A stretch of DNA of 64,000 nt, from NCBI RefSeq assembly GCF_025698545.1, contig NC_068571.1:52423733-52487732 (forward strand), given 5' to 3'. The stretch's first letter is position 1; every line of letters begins with the position of its first letter. The position numbers were made by a program, and so were the translations under genes. This stretch comes from Gossypium raimondii (lineage: Eukaryota > Streptophyta > Magnoliopsida > Malvales > Malvaceae). The notes beneath the pieces are model-generated. The model searched no databases and had not been told where the DNA came from. It was given only the letters and a program-made list of their open reading frames with translations. This document shows positions 37,957 through 51,486 of this stretch, piece by piece.

Positions 37957-40900
37957 GCCATCAATACATTGATTGTGTGGACCTAGCTTATATAATCTTC
38001 AACTCTTTTTCCCTTTCTAAAAGAATTTTCAAATCCCATTTTTTTCACTAATTTTAGGTAAAAATGACATTAGGTAGACTAGTTAATTTTGACTCCAACT
38101 TAAATATTTAACCTGTTGAAATTGAATTCAAACACAAAATTAAAACCCGTTATGATAATAAATTAGAGCTTTAAAACCCGAATTTATAATGAGAAAAATA
38201 ACTCATTTTAATCATTCAACTATTTAATTTTCTTCTTTTTTTTACCACTTGCTAGCTCACATAACAATGAAAACACCAAAAATTCAAGATAATTTTTATA
38301 TGAAAAATCATAATTAAATAAATATTAATACAACTTACCCAATTTAAGATCATCCAAATCCGAAATTAAGTCGAGAAATACTATGTTGGGTTGATTGAAA
38401 GAGAAAGATTAATATAGTCCAAGTTCAATTCATTAAACAACATGGAGTCAGTGTAAATTTAATTAAATTACAATCAATACATGCAATATTGCTGTGTTTA
38501 TGAAGGGAATCATGATTTTCTTTCATTTTCTTAAGAAACAAAAAGGGAAAAAGAAGAGAGTTTTTCCTGATTGGGTTTCTAAGATACTAGCTGACTCAGA
38601 ATAATTATTTTATTATTATATTTCAATTTGTTGGAAATGTAAACTGCCCAATCGCCAGTTTCTTGCATTCAGCAAAACCAGGGGTGGGAACTTTCATTGG
38701 TTTCAAACAAATATACCCCCTTAATTCTAGAGACAGATTTTTATATACTACAGATTAAAAAAATATGTAAATTATAATGATGAAGTTAACTGTGTATCAT
38801 TTATGGTGTTTAAGGTTTAAATTTTATTAACATTGATATTGTTGTCAGCGTAAGAAAATATAAATTTAAATATGTTAAAATACATTATACTCTAATCCCG
38901 AATCCGAATACAACTATAGAAATATTTTTTTTTCTGAAAACAACCAAAGAGAAACGGGGGGAACAAAAATCAAGGAAGGAATTTTAACAATGGGCGCTTT
39001 CTGAGTTTTTCTTTTCTTTTTCTGACAGAATATCATCATTTTGCATTTGTCTTTACGTGATTTGCGGGAATTAGTGGCATTATGAGGCTATTCGTTGATT
39101 ATTTCAAGAGTTTGTTGCAGTGCCAAAATTATTATAAACCCACCATTCTTATGATATGGTTCATAATCATAGTTAGCATTGGGAATTTAATGGGCAGACA
39201 GAAGATAATATCCAAATTAATTTATTTATCGTAAAAAAATTTAAATAAATAAATAGTTAGTCACGAAATCTTAGTTTGTTGTACTCTCACAAATTTAGAA
39301 TATAATCAATGTAATTTTCACATTTCCAAAATTTAACTCAAATGGGTAACATTATTAATTTTTTTGTTAAATTAATTGGTATAATATTTTGAAATAAAAA
39401 ATATGGTAATAATGTAACTAAAATTAATGTTATAATGAACTTGAATTTAATAAAATAATTTTAACAATACTAACAGTTGAACATAAATTTTAAAATATAA
39501 TAAATAGAGGACTATATTCATATAAATAAAAGTAGATGTACTAAATTTAAAATTTATAGAGTTTAAAATAATATAAAATTATAATATATATAAAAATCTA
39601 ACTTTAATCATTTTAATCAAATCACTAGCATTTCATCTTATTCTCCAATCTCATCCAATGGCCTATATATTGCCAACAACCATGATATTTTTCATAATTA
39701 TCTTATTTATGAAATGACTATTTTGCCATTAACTTTCTCTACAATTTCATTCTTGAGTCGTGACATTTTCTTTGTATATTTACAGTCCTAATCGTTCTTC
39801 TTTTCTTTTCTTTTATTTTTGCTGCCCTATGCTTTTCACTTTATTCAAGTTAGTCCCTATCTCAATTTTCAATTTCAACATTTCAATACATCTCAATGTC
39901 ACATTCATAGAAAAATATTTCTTAAATTTTGGGGCTTTTTCCTAAAATGGCAAATTTACACTTTTAATCTCTCAACTTTTAAAATTTGCAATTTAATATC
40001 TTTACTAAATTTCATTATTCGTTCTTTCTATCCAAATACTTAACTCAGCTTTAAAATACTTGTCTTTTCTTAAGAACCAAAATTTTGAGATATTACGTTA
40101 GTAATAATTTAAAATGACTGGTGTGGTTTACCCTAACTTTTTTTATGGAGTTAAACGTTTCATTGTTAATTTAATATATATATATACATGAGTTAATGCT
40201 TAATGTATCGATTATGTGTAATTTCAGGCACTTATAATAAATCATACGAAACTAAAATAAAATTAAGTCGATATAATTTTAATTTTTAAGGCTTAAATGA
40301 AAATATGACCCTGAACTATAATGTTTTCCATTTAGGTACCTTTTTTGACCTTTTTGGGTAAAAAGCGGTACCTCTACTTTGAATCTGTTAATATTTTTAG
40401 TCTAACCATTTATTTCCGTTAAAAAATTCCATCTGCCAATTAAATCATGACAAGTGTCAAATTTTAATTAAATTTAATTTTCCTCCATCTCTCCCTCATT
40501 TATTTTTCTATATCCAAATTTAAAACTGGTTCAATCAATTTTAGATTTACAGTTCAACTGATTTAATCCTTTTTCTAGATCAATATCCTAAGTCGGTTTT
40601 GATTTAAATAACCATGCTAAAAAAGCTTTTGTTTTGGTTTTTCTTATTGTGTGATAATCATTGTGGAAGGGATAAAGTATGGTTGAAGTTTTATACATTT
40701 CAAGATAATTTTTTATTTTATTTCGAGGAATTTAATTGTTTTTAAAATTTAAAATTGCAAACTTTCTTAAAATTATTCTCTTAAATTTAGGTTTATTACA
40801 TTATTTACATTATCTTTTATACAAACTATTAATAAATTTAATAAAAGAATTTTAATAGTATTGACAATTGAACTTGATTTTTAAATTTTAAAATTACACT

Positions 40901-42041
40901 CTTGAAAATAAAATAAAAGGATTAAATTCTAAATATATAAAAATATAAAACTTATACATGAAAACTCCTGCCATTGCCACATGAATTATCTAATGAAATT
41001 AGTTATATTAGAGTTAATTGCAATAGACATCTTAAACTATGACCCTTATTTTAATTGGTTCTCAAATTGTAAAATATTTTTAATTATATATTTAAACTAT
41101 CAATGTTATATTAATTAGGTCCTTTCATTATTAAAACAATTTTTTAAAAAATAATGTTTTTGTATAACTTTTAAAAATAAAAAAATCAGAAAGAAAAAAA
41201 AGAATGAACAATAAAACTTTTGTAAACATCGACTAATGCTTCATTTGACTTAAAAAACATAGATCATTTTGTTTTCTTGGAAAATGAAGGTTGAAAATTC
41301 TAAAATAATTTTGGAAAATAAAAATATGTAAAAATTAGAAAACAATAAAATAATTTGTAACTTAAAATGAATTGACATTATTTTAAACTCATATAAACAT
41401 AAAATATTATTTTTTTCCGATAATTATTAAAATATTAAATCTGCTATCCTGTTTAAAATGCACTTTATTTTATTTATCAAACGTGTTCTGTAAATGAAAA
41501 TGATATTTTCAAAAACCAAATGAAACTTTGTTTTACACATTCATTAAATAATTAAATTAATAATTTTAGTAATGAAAAGACCTAATTGTAATTAAAATGA
41601 TTTAAAGTTCAAAAATGAATTGAAGTTAGATTTTTGATCCAAAATGACCAAGAAATAGAGTAAAATATGGCAAACAATCAAAATACATATATATGTAATT
41701 ATTTTGTTGCTCATCATTCATCATAAATAAAATCCCAAATCTCCTTAGAATTTACATACAAAGTTCAATTGACTCCTCTTTATGACTGACTACAAAAGAA
41801 TGATTCCATGTTTTTTTACCCATTATTATATAATAATTTTAATAATAACAATAATAATCCCTATATTCTTGCTTCTTTATCTACATCATCCTCTCCACCA
41901 CCTCCCACTTACCCAAACCGTGTTTCTTCTATCCTTATACATGATTTTCTTTTTTCCAAAAGACAAAAATGAACCGAAAAACAAGTAAAATCTTAACAAC
42001 AAAAGGAAATTTTCCATCTTTTTTTTTAGTCCCCCACCTTG
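37957..42041. other. Intergenic region between the ACC-oxidase and NDL genes
   Basis: I see no exon in this 4 kb. About 38820-38900 carries a worn plus-strand piece resembling the SINE family (GTTGTCAGCGT..., then TGTTAAAATACATTAT). About 40285-40450 resembles one arm of the dispersed foldback repeats (GGTACCTTTTTTGACC). The rest is AT-rich with short homopolymer runs. The many short frames here have amino-acid content typical of random AT-rich DNA. Confidence 0.5.
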
Positions 42042-45000
42042 TCAAACTTCGAGTGAAACTCGGGTTTTTATCGGTTTTAGCTTCAAACCCATGCTTTCTG
42101 GTGAGAGTAGCTCCGGTGAGATGCAAGACGGACTTAACGGGCTCCTTGGGCTGTCACTTAAATGACAAGGCCTATACAAACCATACCGCATGAAGAAGTA
42201 TTCCATCGGTATTAGCATCGCATGTGGCTGTTCTTCAGTCACCATTGATCCACAAGCCTGGACCTGCAAGTAAGCATTTCCATTATTATGCCCTGAAATC
42301 CCGAAGGGCCAAATCCTGGTAAAAGTACCATTGAAGTCCTTGTAGTGGTTGAATTGCATTTCGTCCCTATGTTAGATCAAAGGGCATTTCATACATTTGT
42401 ACTAATAAAAACTGGTGCGGCTGACAAAATAACTAGACAATGACTCGTGGCATGCCATGTGTACCTTATGTTGACGTATAAGGACCAGTTTTTAATAGTA
42501 AAAATGAATGGAATTTTCAACAAAAGGACCAATTTGCTCTTTGATCTAATCTACAAGGACTAATCTACTCATATTTTGAATAGATAGGGCAAAATGCTAT
42601 ACGACTCCTAGTACAGGGGCATTCATAGTACTTTTACCACCAAATCCCTATCTCTAATGGAATTTTTTGATACTAAAACCATTTTGCATCATTCGACATC
42701 CTAGTAACAAACTAACCACTATAATACATAGTTTGTACTTACCTCGACTAAGGCACTAAATCTTCTATCCAACTTGGATGTCATATAGAGGGCCTCGGAA
42801 TGAAAAGGTGAGCTATCCCCAACGAATATTAAGGTACGGCATCTTAGCCTTTTCAACTCACTGGTAAGATCAGGTCTTCTGCAAATCGGGGATACAAAGT
42901 TTTCATGTAATAAAGCCGAATAACATGCAAAAAGTGACAATAGGAAAGCAGTCATGTTCTTTTGTATCGTACCTATTAATGGCTTGAAGAAATCGCATCA
43001 CGTTTGACCCATATCTCTCATCCAGTAACTGAGAAAACAAACATGCCGTAGAAATAAAGTGAATCCAAAGAAAAAAAGGAATCAAAAGCAAAATGTAAAA
43101 GAAATGTAAAAGCACTTACTCTTCGGCATGCTTGAACAATATCTGATTCGGGAATTTCTGCATTACCACGAACTTCCTGTTACAATTTACAGAAATCTCG
43201 TCATTCGGCGTACTTGAGAGGTTAGAATATAACAAAAAAGAAACTTAAAACGATAGTCTACTAGGAAGAAAATGCTTGGATACCTTACTAAAGTATCGTT
43301 GAAGCAAAATTTCTTTAAGCAGTCCACACATTCCGTAAAAATATAACAAGTTCGACATCACCTAGAGATTATAAGTCATTTTAGTCAATACGATATAAAC
43401 GCATAACAAAGGATGTTAATTATAACCAACAATGTTAGTAACAAACCTTGTTATAAAACCATTCAGTCCAAGAAGGTGCTCTGCAAAGCGGGGATACAAG
43501 TATCAAACCAAGAACGCGTTCTCTGTATTTTATCTGCAATGCAAAAATCTTTGTCAATGAACCCTCATCAAAAAATTTAAATATAATACTCAAAAGAATT
43601 CATACAGAAACCTACAGCAAATAGAGTAAGAATGTAAGCACCCGCCGTTACTCCCATGCACATCACTGCACCTAGCCTGAACAGATTCTCAAGTATTAAA
43701 CCCCTTTTCGACTAAAACATTAACACCAACCAAATCTGATAGCTCTCTACTAAGATACTATCGTAAGTGAGATGGCAGCATCGAGTAAAAAAAAAGGTCG
43801 TACTTAGAAAACCAAAAAAAAGATTACCCGAAAAAGTTGAGAACCTCGAGGATCTGATCGGCCAAGTCGTCAGCAGAATACGGGGAAGTGCTTGGACAAA
43901 TTTGAGCAGCTCCCAACTGCAAGAACTCTTGTGAAAGTGCCAGAAAGGAGACTATGTGAATAATGAAATCCAATAATTGATTTCGTTGCAAGGAGATAAA
44001 ATAGTGTGTAAAAGGCAAATATGAATATGACAACAAATTTACAGACCTCATGTCCGGGAGGACTAATATGATAAATGCAGAAGTTGTGCAGCAGCAAAGA
44101 GGCCGCTTCTGGACAAAAGAACAATCCTTGGAAACAAGACATATCTGAAACATATACGAACCATACAATGCAATTGTTAGAAAGCAGAATCGGAGATAAA
44201 CACCGACCAAGCAGAATAATACTTACAATTCAATGCCAGATCCGGATATGTAATTAGTGCAGGCTTGTCTTGATCCCCATATACTATAACAGACACAGAA
44301 CCACAGCGCGTGCGTACATGATGTTCCTGATGTAAGATTGAATATAAATCCACATAAGAGATAGAGTTAAGAATTCCAATCAATAATAGAATAGATGTAT
44401 TCGAAACTTTCAAGTACCATAATGTTTTTCTAAGTCGATAGTTTATTTTTTTTTAGGTTTCAGTTATATAAGACAAATCATTAGTTTCATGTGACCCTTA
44501 AAAAAGGAAGAAAAGAAAAGAAACACTTCAATTATATCTAAAATAAAAGTTATTCATCAAAAAGCACATCCCATGTGCACTCTCATCCCTTTCATCAAAA
44601 TACAACTTAAACATAACTTTGTAAAAGAATTTTAAAAATAAAAAGAAAGAAAAGACAGATGAATCAAATGAGTGGTTCTTGATATTAATCATTGCAATTC
44701 TTCAAAAAGGAGATGATAGTCTAAAAGGAAAGCATGGGATGCTGGAATCTCTCAAATATTAAAAGAAGACATTGACATTAGGTTAATGTAAGGAAAAAAA
44801 GTACATTTACAGCTAGGCAATTTTAATATATATATAGTGAAACAATGAAAAGGTATCTTCAAATGAACTGCATAACACAAGTTGAATAATCCCATATGAA
44901 TCAATAGTTAAAAGAATCCATTATCCAACCTATTTTGTCATCATAAGCAACTAAGAAGGAAAGAATCTTCAACCAATTTAAAAAGAAAAAGTAAAAAGTA

Positions 45001-45642
45001 AAAATTTATACATAAAACTGTAAATGAATTGCTAAACTTAAGAACACGATAATTTTGATACAAAAGAGGATAACCCCATTACCATAACAAATGTAAAAAA
45101 GACAAAGAAGGTTGTGATTTGTGAAGAAACCAAAAAAAAATGATTGCTCTACATATATAACAAGAGCAGAAATGGAAACTGCCTCAGCTTACCAAATGTG
45201 TAAAATACAAGCAAATTTGACCAAATAAGGAAGATTTAGTGAAACCCCATTTTGTTAAATCCTTGGTATTGTGAAAAATTTCAAATCAAGTTCAAATTAA
45301 CCCAAAATTACCTCCCATTTGAAGAAAAAACGGGGGAGGGGGGGAATGGAATCTTTACTCCAATTCAACAAATGAAAATATGTAATAAAATAAAAAAGAC
45401 CAAATAAGGAAAACATAGATCTAGTGAAAACCCATTTCGTTAAATTCTCAATATTACCTAATCAAATTCAACCCAAAATTCCACCATTTTCAGTATTTCA
45501 AAAAATCTTTAAAAAAAACCCAAAAAATTCAACAATGCAAAATGGGAAATGGGTAAAAAGAAAAAAAAAATTGGGTAAGAACCTTTCCACCGAGATAGAT
45601 CTTTTCAGCATCAAGAGGAATGGAATCGTTTGATTCAACCAT
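42042..45642 (-). CDS. NDL: NDL protein (N-myc downregulated-like, NDR family), 347 aa
   Basis: Eleven exons on the minus strand: 45642-45583, 44326-44227, 44144-44047, 43916-43828, 43676-43616, 43533-43447, 43361-43284, 43176-43120, 43028-42973, 42878-42743 and 42263-42042 (1044 nt). Plant NDL proteins bind the G-protein beta subunit AGB1 and regulate auxin transport and root architecture. The order of motifs is that of the family: an N-terminal [61 protein letters not shown], then the alpha/beta-hydrolase-like core. That core has the [19 protein letters not shown] elbow, [16 protein letters not shown] and [15 protein letters not shown]. The C-terminal stretch is [28 protein letters not shown]. 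The usual nucleophile elbow has Cys in place of Ser (VMCMGV), as is normal for this non-catalytic family. Length agrees with known NDLs (about 345). Intron 10 carries a MITE. Confidence 0.94.
42318..42639. mobile_element. Intronic MULE-type MITE, copy B (NDL intron 10)
   Basis: The ends are GGTAAAAGTACC and TAGTACTTTTACCA. The flanks CCAAATCCT (42309-42317) and CCAAATCCC (42640-42648) match at 8 of 9. The arms share TTAGATCAAAG, ACTGGT..GCTGAC and GGACCAGTTTTTAA with the copies at 24733, 52479 and 57294. One arm is partly deleted. It lies inside the intron 42264-42742. Confidence 0.75.
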
Positions 45643-46246
45643 GGCTGTGGCTCTTTCTCTGTTATATTCAAACAAAGAAAGAACAAAAGAAAAAACTTCT
45701 TTTTCTTCAAACAATAACAGCTTTTTTTTTTTCTTTTCTTTCCTTTTTCTCAAGAGAAATATAAAGCCTTATTGCTTCGATTTAATGGCTTATAGATCAA
45801 GCGATTCTTCTTCTTCTTCTTCTCCTTCTTTTGGATTATTTTTTATAGCCATTGATGAAAGCTCCACCGACGCTTTAATTGAACCAAACGGATTTACTTC
45901 TTTTAACCTTACTTCTGGTTAAAATCTTGACCCTTGGTTAAGTTTATATCAACCGCAACAGCAACTAACAAACGACACCGTTTCAACAAAACGAAAGGTT
46001 CTATATAACTTAACATGGATTCGTTTGTTGATGATTAGCTTTCGGTTTTTTTCTATTTGTGTTAATTTACGTTTTCGTCTTTTATTATATTTAAATTTAA
46101 TATTTAATATCTATATTTTAATTTGAAACTGTTAATCTCGGTATTTTAATTTCAAACAGTTAATCGATTTATACTAAATTCATGGAATTAAATGTAGATT
46201 GACTAGATTTTAAAAATTCGAAATAGTGCAAGAATTGAAAGTTTAA
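45643..46246. other. 5' flank of NDL
   Basis: Upstream of the NDL start codon the text is rich in CTT/TTC runs (45670-45830), which read as GAA/AAG repeats on the gene's strand, a common feature of plant 5' leaders. I could not fix a single TATA box. A 100-residue frame on the opposite strand (45620-45922) is largely Ser and Phe repeats from this tract and is not a gene. Confidence 0.45.
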
Positions 46247-46813
46247 TTGTTATACCCCTTTTCGGCACGACATGTGGCACTACGAGAAGACACCTAAAAG
46301 ACATTTGCAAACGGTTCTCCACTTACCTCTTGGCCTACAACACTTGGCATATTCACCATCTAAGTGCTTGGACGGTCCTCTACCAGTGACCAACCACCCA
46401 AGCATTTACTTTTAGTGGGAACACACTCTCCTTTAAAAGGGGGACCATTGAGCATAACAACTTTATACTACTTCAGTCAATGGAATGTTAGAACAATACC
46501 ATGCATGAGGACCACTCATATACAATGGTCTTGCCACCTAGCTGATCGCACGATCATCATGTCTCGAACTTTTCGATGATGTGGCCTTATTGAGCACAAG
46601 ACCTTCCCTATAAATACCCTATAAAGCGATGAACGAGGGATCAATCCTTTAGCCTTTCAACAACCTTAAGCACTCCCTAACACTCAACCTCCTTTGCTAC
46701 CTTATCCTCCTCACTTACCTCATTTCTTCGGTTATTTAGTTGAACCGACCTTCCTTGCACCACTACCGTCTCCTTATTATTTCCTCCCTTGTCGGCACTT
46801 ATATCAAGAACAA
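46247..46813 (+). mobile_element. Solo LTR (567 bp)
   Basis: The block starts TTGTTATACCCC and ends ATCAAGAACAA, with inverted ends TTGTT/AACAA. It is flanked by TTTAA on both sides (46242-46246 and 46814-46818), a perfect 5-bp target duplication as left by LTR retrotransposons. Inside is a promoter-like CCTATAAATACCCTATAAA near 46608-46625, followed by a C/T-rich leader, as in plant LTRs. There is no internal domain or second LTR nearby, so it is a solo LTR. Its start resembles the block at 54923-55463. Confidence 0.7.
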
Positions 46814-48400
46814 TTTAATCAAATTTCTATATTAAAACGAGTGTTTGTAAGAAAAATTAAGTAATTTAACCTGAATAATTAATAGTGGTAACTATTTAGA
46901 CTAACTAACGATATTACAAATGCAAAGAGATCAAATTATGTCAAATTGAGATGCATAAATTAAATCTCAATGTTAATTATAACAAAAGGACCAAAACCAC
47001 AATTTAACCATTCTTTTTTGCGGAGAATATTTAGAGAAAAAATGAGGTTAATGATTATCATTTGTTTTTTAACTAAAAAGAAATTATTGGCGCCGCAGAC
47101 ACGTGTACATGTTTCATTGGTTGCTTTTTTTAGTGGGTCCATAGTATTTTCACATGTGATAAAAGAGAGATTGGCGCCGTATTGATATATGTACCTCTGT
47201 CATTGGATGCTTTTTTTCTGTGGGTCCATTTTTAATTTTTATATATTTTATTTTCATATACATAAATTGGCCTTAGAAGTTACAGTTTCTTTTTATTTTT
47301 AATTTGCTTTGCCGTTCATCTAACTCAAAATTGATTTATTTAAATCAATGTGTCTTTATCAATGATAATTAGATCCATAATTTGATTATTATTTACTGTA
47401 ATTATAATTACACATTTTGTACAAATTTTAATACATTATCTTTTGTATTTGAAATTATAAGGTTTTAAAAGTTCCAAATTTTTTCATCACACAATTCAAA
47501 TGTTATTGCCACTAAATCGAGAAATTATTAACAACTACAAATACACTTTTAAATACAATTATAATTATAAGTATAAAAGAATATACATTTAAAAAATTAT
47601 CATTTTAATTAATCGTTATAGAGCATGGTCCAAATTTGATAATTGGAATGTACCTAGATAAGGTTCTCGGAACGAATTTTAGCGGCAGGAAAGGGCATTG
47701 CTCCCCAAAAAATAAAAAAAATTGACATTTCAATCCCTCATAAAATATTAAGTTTATAATTTTATATATGATAAAATTACAATTTAGGCCGTAAAATAGA
47801 AATAAAATTATTTTAGCCCTTTCAAAGATAATGAAATTATAAAATCCTAAATGATAAAATTATATTTTGATATCTTAAAAATTTATAATTCAATTTCGCT
47901 TCCTCTTAAAATTTTATATTAAGTTTCCTAATTAAATATTTTATTATAAATTTGGAGCATCGTTTGATTTTATTGATTTGATTCTCTTTTATTTTTTTTC
48001 TTTTGGAACATAATTCTCACTTTTTTTATTTAATGGAAATTCTCGAAATGAATTCTATGTTAGGTTTGCAACAATTTTCTCTATATAATAGCATATTGTT
48101 ATAGGTTTATAATAGTCGCCTCTCTATATCAAACAAAATATTGACAAACAAATGGAGTTTTTATAGGGAGGATTGAATGTATATAAATGCATAGATAATA
48201 TATCACATATATTTTACTTATATTCATTAGAAAAATTCAACAAACTCCCTTGATTAGCCTGTGGCTAAGGATTGTTCACACATAGAACCCACTCAAGTTT
48301 GAACTTTCGGAGGAGCAATGGTAGGCCTTTATATAAAACAACTTTCTTTGTGTAATGTGCGTGTGTGGTGTAAGTATGCTTCTACCATGAGTGCATGCGT
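46814..48400. other. Intergenic DNA with a short direct repeat
   Basis: No exon. A roughly 58-base segment beginning TTGGCGCCG at 47087 recurs in diverged form at 47171 (see findings). About 47690-47930 is worn dispersed-repeat text rich in AAATTATAAAATT and shared in style with 13255-13510 and 34960-35150. Confidence 0.45.
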
Positions 48401-48926
48401 ACTAGACTTGATCATGGATTGGGCCACTTGCCCAGGCTCAAAGACTTGCCCGAAAAATGAGAGGGTTTAGGCAATAATATAGGCTCTAAAAATGGCATTA
48501 GACAAAAAAAAAGGCCTATTTTCTAAACGGGTAGGGCCTCAGTAAGATTTTTTTGGCCCCGGCCTGGGTCAAATTTGCCTAAATATTTTTTTCCACTATT
48601 GTTTGCTGCCATTTTAATGTTGTTTTGCTACTATTTTGTTAATATTGCTTGGATATTGGATAACTCTTGTTTTATTATTAATTTTGCTATTATTCTAGAA
48701 GCATTTGTTTGATAAGTTGTAACTATCTTAGTGCTATTAAAGTATAAAAGATTTTTTTAAATGTTTTTATATAAAAAAATTAATGCGAGTGGATCGGGTC
48801 AGACTTGAATTTAGCATTTTTTATCTGGACCGGGTTTGAACAAAATTTTAAATTTATTTTTCGAATCGTACCCAAGCTTAGAATTTTGTAATGACCCAAC
48901 TCAGTCTGACCATGATCAAGTCTAGT
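48401..48926. mobile_element. Non-coding TIR element, about 526 bp
   Basis: The left end ACTAGACTTGATCATGG is mirrored at the right end as CCATGATCAAGTCTAGT. The inverted match continues with GGCC and GGGTC type text. The middle is AT-rich and non-coding. Pieces with the same style (CCGTGAACAAGTCTA) are seen near 4080 and 33290. The superfamily is not assigned. Confidence 0.55.
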
Positions 48927-50380
48927 GTATAGTAACATTTTTAATTATAAAAATATGTGATAATATTCAAATTTTTTATATTTTTATTTAACTAACTATA
49001 ACATTTTTTGAATAAATAATATAAATAGAGAACCAACATAATAATTGCGATTTCTGAAAATAAACAAATCACAAATGTCTACAAAAGATTTTGTTCATCA
49101 TAATTTTATTAATGAAATTTGGGGTCCACCACTTTTGTTTTTTAAATAAAATTTCATCACATTTTTTATAACCACAATATAAAATAAATTCGTCACATTT
49201 CAACAATTTTTACCAAATTGGTCCAAATTTAACTTCTTCTTTTTTATATATGGTTCAAATCAAAATTTACTATATGCCCAATCTTTAATTTTTTTCCTTT
49301 TTAAAAAAGTTAAACATTTATGTTGTTTACTTTTTAATTAACTTGCATAATAAAAATAAGTGCTTTATTTAACCATTTATATACAAAAGAACCATGCAAA
49401 ATAATGTGGGAATATAAAGCTTTTGGCAGAATTGATATTACCTATTACTCGGGATGTAATTCAATTGTGAAATTATCAAAATTATTATATTGTAAGAATA
49501 TTTATGTTTTTATATTTTGATAAATCTAAAAAATACATATATATAATAAGAATTATAAAATTTGAACCCAAATCGTTATGATCTTTATGCTCCATTTTAA
49601 TCAAAGTTATTTTTAATTTTCATACCAATTTTCTCTAATTTATGCCATAATCTAATATAAATTTATGGAAATTCTATTTATTTATTTAAAATATATTTTC
49701 TTAAAAACAAAAGTAAGTATTTCAAAATTCACTTATTGCAAAATGCCAACTGGAAAGGCCAAGCAGACAGCAAATATCGTCTTTATTTTATTTTTTCACG
49801 TGGGTGGCTTAGGGAATTACCATTGATGGGTCAAATACCATGAGTATATGCCCACATTACATTACCATTTTCTTCATTCATTTTGACAATGTTATTTACT
49901 TATTTATTGATGCATGCATAGCCTGGTGGTGTCTCCTGATTTTATTAAATCCACACCTGATATATACTACACATTACATTACCATTCAATTTATTGTAAG
50001 GATTAATAGATTTTCTTTACGAATCCATTTGAAATTTTACAAATTTATAATTAATAGAATCAATTAAAAAAATTAAACTCATAACAAATATATATATATA
50101 TATCTAAACCGTCTAAATCAATTGAGTTGATTTAGTCGATTTTCTTGATTTTAACTGAAATTTGCTTATTGTGTTTATTATTAAAAGAAGTGGTTTTCAT
50201 TAAGTTATTATTAAGAAAAGAAATGAAGTCAACCTCATTATTGTTCATTGTGGAAGGGGATTACGAAAGTTTAGGATGAGGTTGGTAGAGGTATAATATG
50301 AAATGTTGGTAATGGTAGGACTGATGTTGGACCCCTCATAAAGCATTTTTTTAATAATTTAATTATAGATTTTGATTATA
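48927..50380. other. Intergenic AT-rich DNA
   Basis: Nothing coding is visible. There is an AT dinucleotide tract at about 50087-50103. A 75-residue frame at 49840-50067 has random AT-rich composition and is not supported as a gene. Confidence 0.45.
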
Positions 50381-50387
50381 TATGCTC

Positions 50388-50515
50388 TTTTTGACACAAT
50401 GGTTAGAAATACTCGTAACTCCTCCCAACCCATCAATAGGAGGATAATGTGCTTCAGCTCACTTGAACCCATGTCCTCCTATATTGACAATAATACTCAA
50501 TCAACACTCATAAAG
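50388..50515 (-). mobile_element. tRNA-derived SINE relic, copy 3
   Basis: The minus strand carries a box B-like GACATGGGTTCAAG (revcomp of 50462-50475) followed by CACATTATCCTCCTATTGATGG, as in the copies at 1655 and 35530. Box A is decayed beyond certainty. It directly abuts a LINE relic. Confidence 0.5.
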
Positions 50516-50529
50516 TATTGTTAATAAGC

Positions 50530-50995
50530 CAGAATTTACTACAAGCAATGCGCCTGGCCAATGAGGAGGCTTTGAAACGACCGGAAGCAAGATGGCTCAA
50601 GATCAATACCGATGGAGCGAGAAGGGGGTGTTATTAATGGTTGGTACTTGGGTCATGGGTTTTGCTAACTACCTGTGGCTGTTGGGAGCTTGTGAGGGAC
50701 TCAAACAAGCATGGTAGTTAGGAGCGAGCCATTTTGTTGTTGAAATGGACAGACAGTGCACTCATGAAGGCCATCAAGAGGGTGGTCGGTTGAGATTGGC
50801 GGGTCAAAGTTCTCCATGTTTATAGAGAGGGCAACACTCGCATTTTCGAAACCACTAGGTATGCACACAGTTTTACAGACTCCGAATGAGATACTTCGAC
50901 TTCATCACGATCTCCATGGTGTTAGTCTACACAGAATGGTGATGCTTTGATCTTTTGTAGATTCACCCTTTTATATCAACAACAACAACAAAAAA
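50530..50995 (+). pseudogene. LINE RNase H domain relic with a 3' A-rich tail
   Basis: A frame from about 50543 reads RLANEEALKRPEARWLKINT then DGAR, the start of a plant LINE-type RNase H domain (KINTDGA with the first catalytic Asp). After a frameshift, ACEGLKQAW and GASHFVVEMD follow, matching the Glu and second Asp regions. Stops and frame changes break the rest. It ends in AACAACAACAACAAAAAAA at about 50972-50991, like a retrotransposon 3' tail. It is the truncated 3' end of a non-LTR element and cannot be translated whole. Confidence 0.7.
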
Positions 50996-51486
50996 ATCCC
51001 ACATCAATCTATAAATGAATTCAACTCAACCTCATAATTTAAACTAAAAATAAAATCTCAATGAAATGTTTTAATGCTGTTAGTGACTTTAACTGGTCAT
51101 TAAAAAATAAAATCTCAATAAAAAGTTACAAAATGGTCAATTAATTATATGAAAATTTTATTTAAGTTAATAAGCTATTCAAAAGTTTTTATTCAAGTGT
51201 TAAGTTTTTTTAAAAAAATCTTACTAACGAGCTTCAAATGACAATTCGACGATCAATATAATGAATCAATATCTATTAACGAGTAAAAAACCATACTTTA
51301 AAAAATTATTTTGCAAGCCAAATTTTTTTCCTAACAGCAACAATAATCCAAGCTTAGTGCTTTAAATATGATCTGCTCTTTAGATTTATGTTCCTTTCAA
51401 CAAATTATGATCAAATTAATTTCCTTTTTGTTATTGTTGTTTTTGTCGTCGCCGTTCATCTCGGCATTCACATGAGACGCATCATC
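50996..51486. other. 3' flank of the 525-aa gene
   Basis: AT-rich sequence between the LINE relic and the stop codon at 51487, with a short CT-rich piece near 51420-51470 that is likely 3' UTR of the minus-strand gene. I see no feature that I can name. Confidence 0.4.

Noticed and set aside
45498-45922. Frames around the NDL start (70-100 residues)
   Set aside because: They are made of Phe/Ser/Lys runs from the CT-rich leader. Only the 20 codons from 45642 downward belong to NDL.
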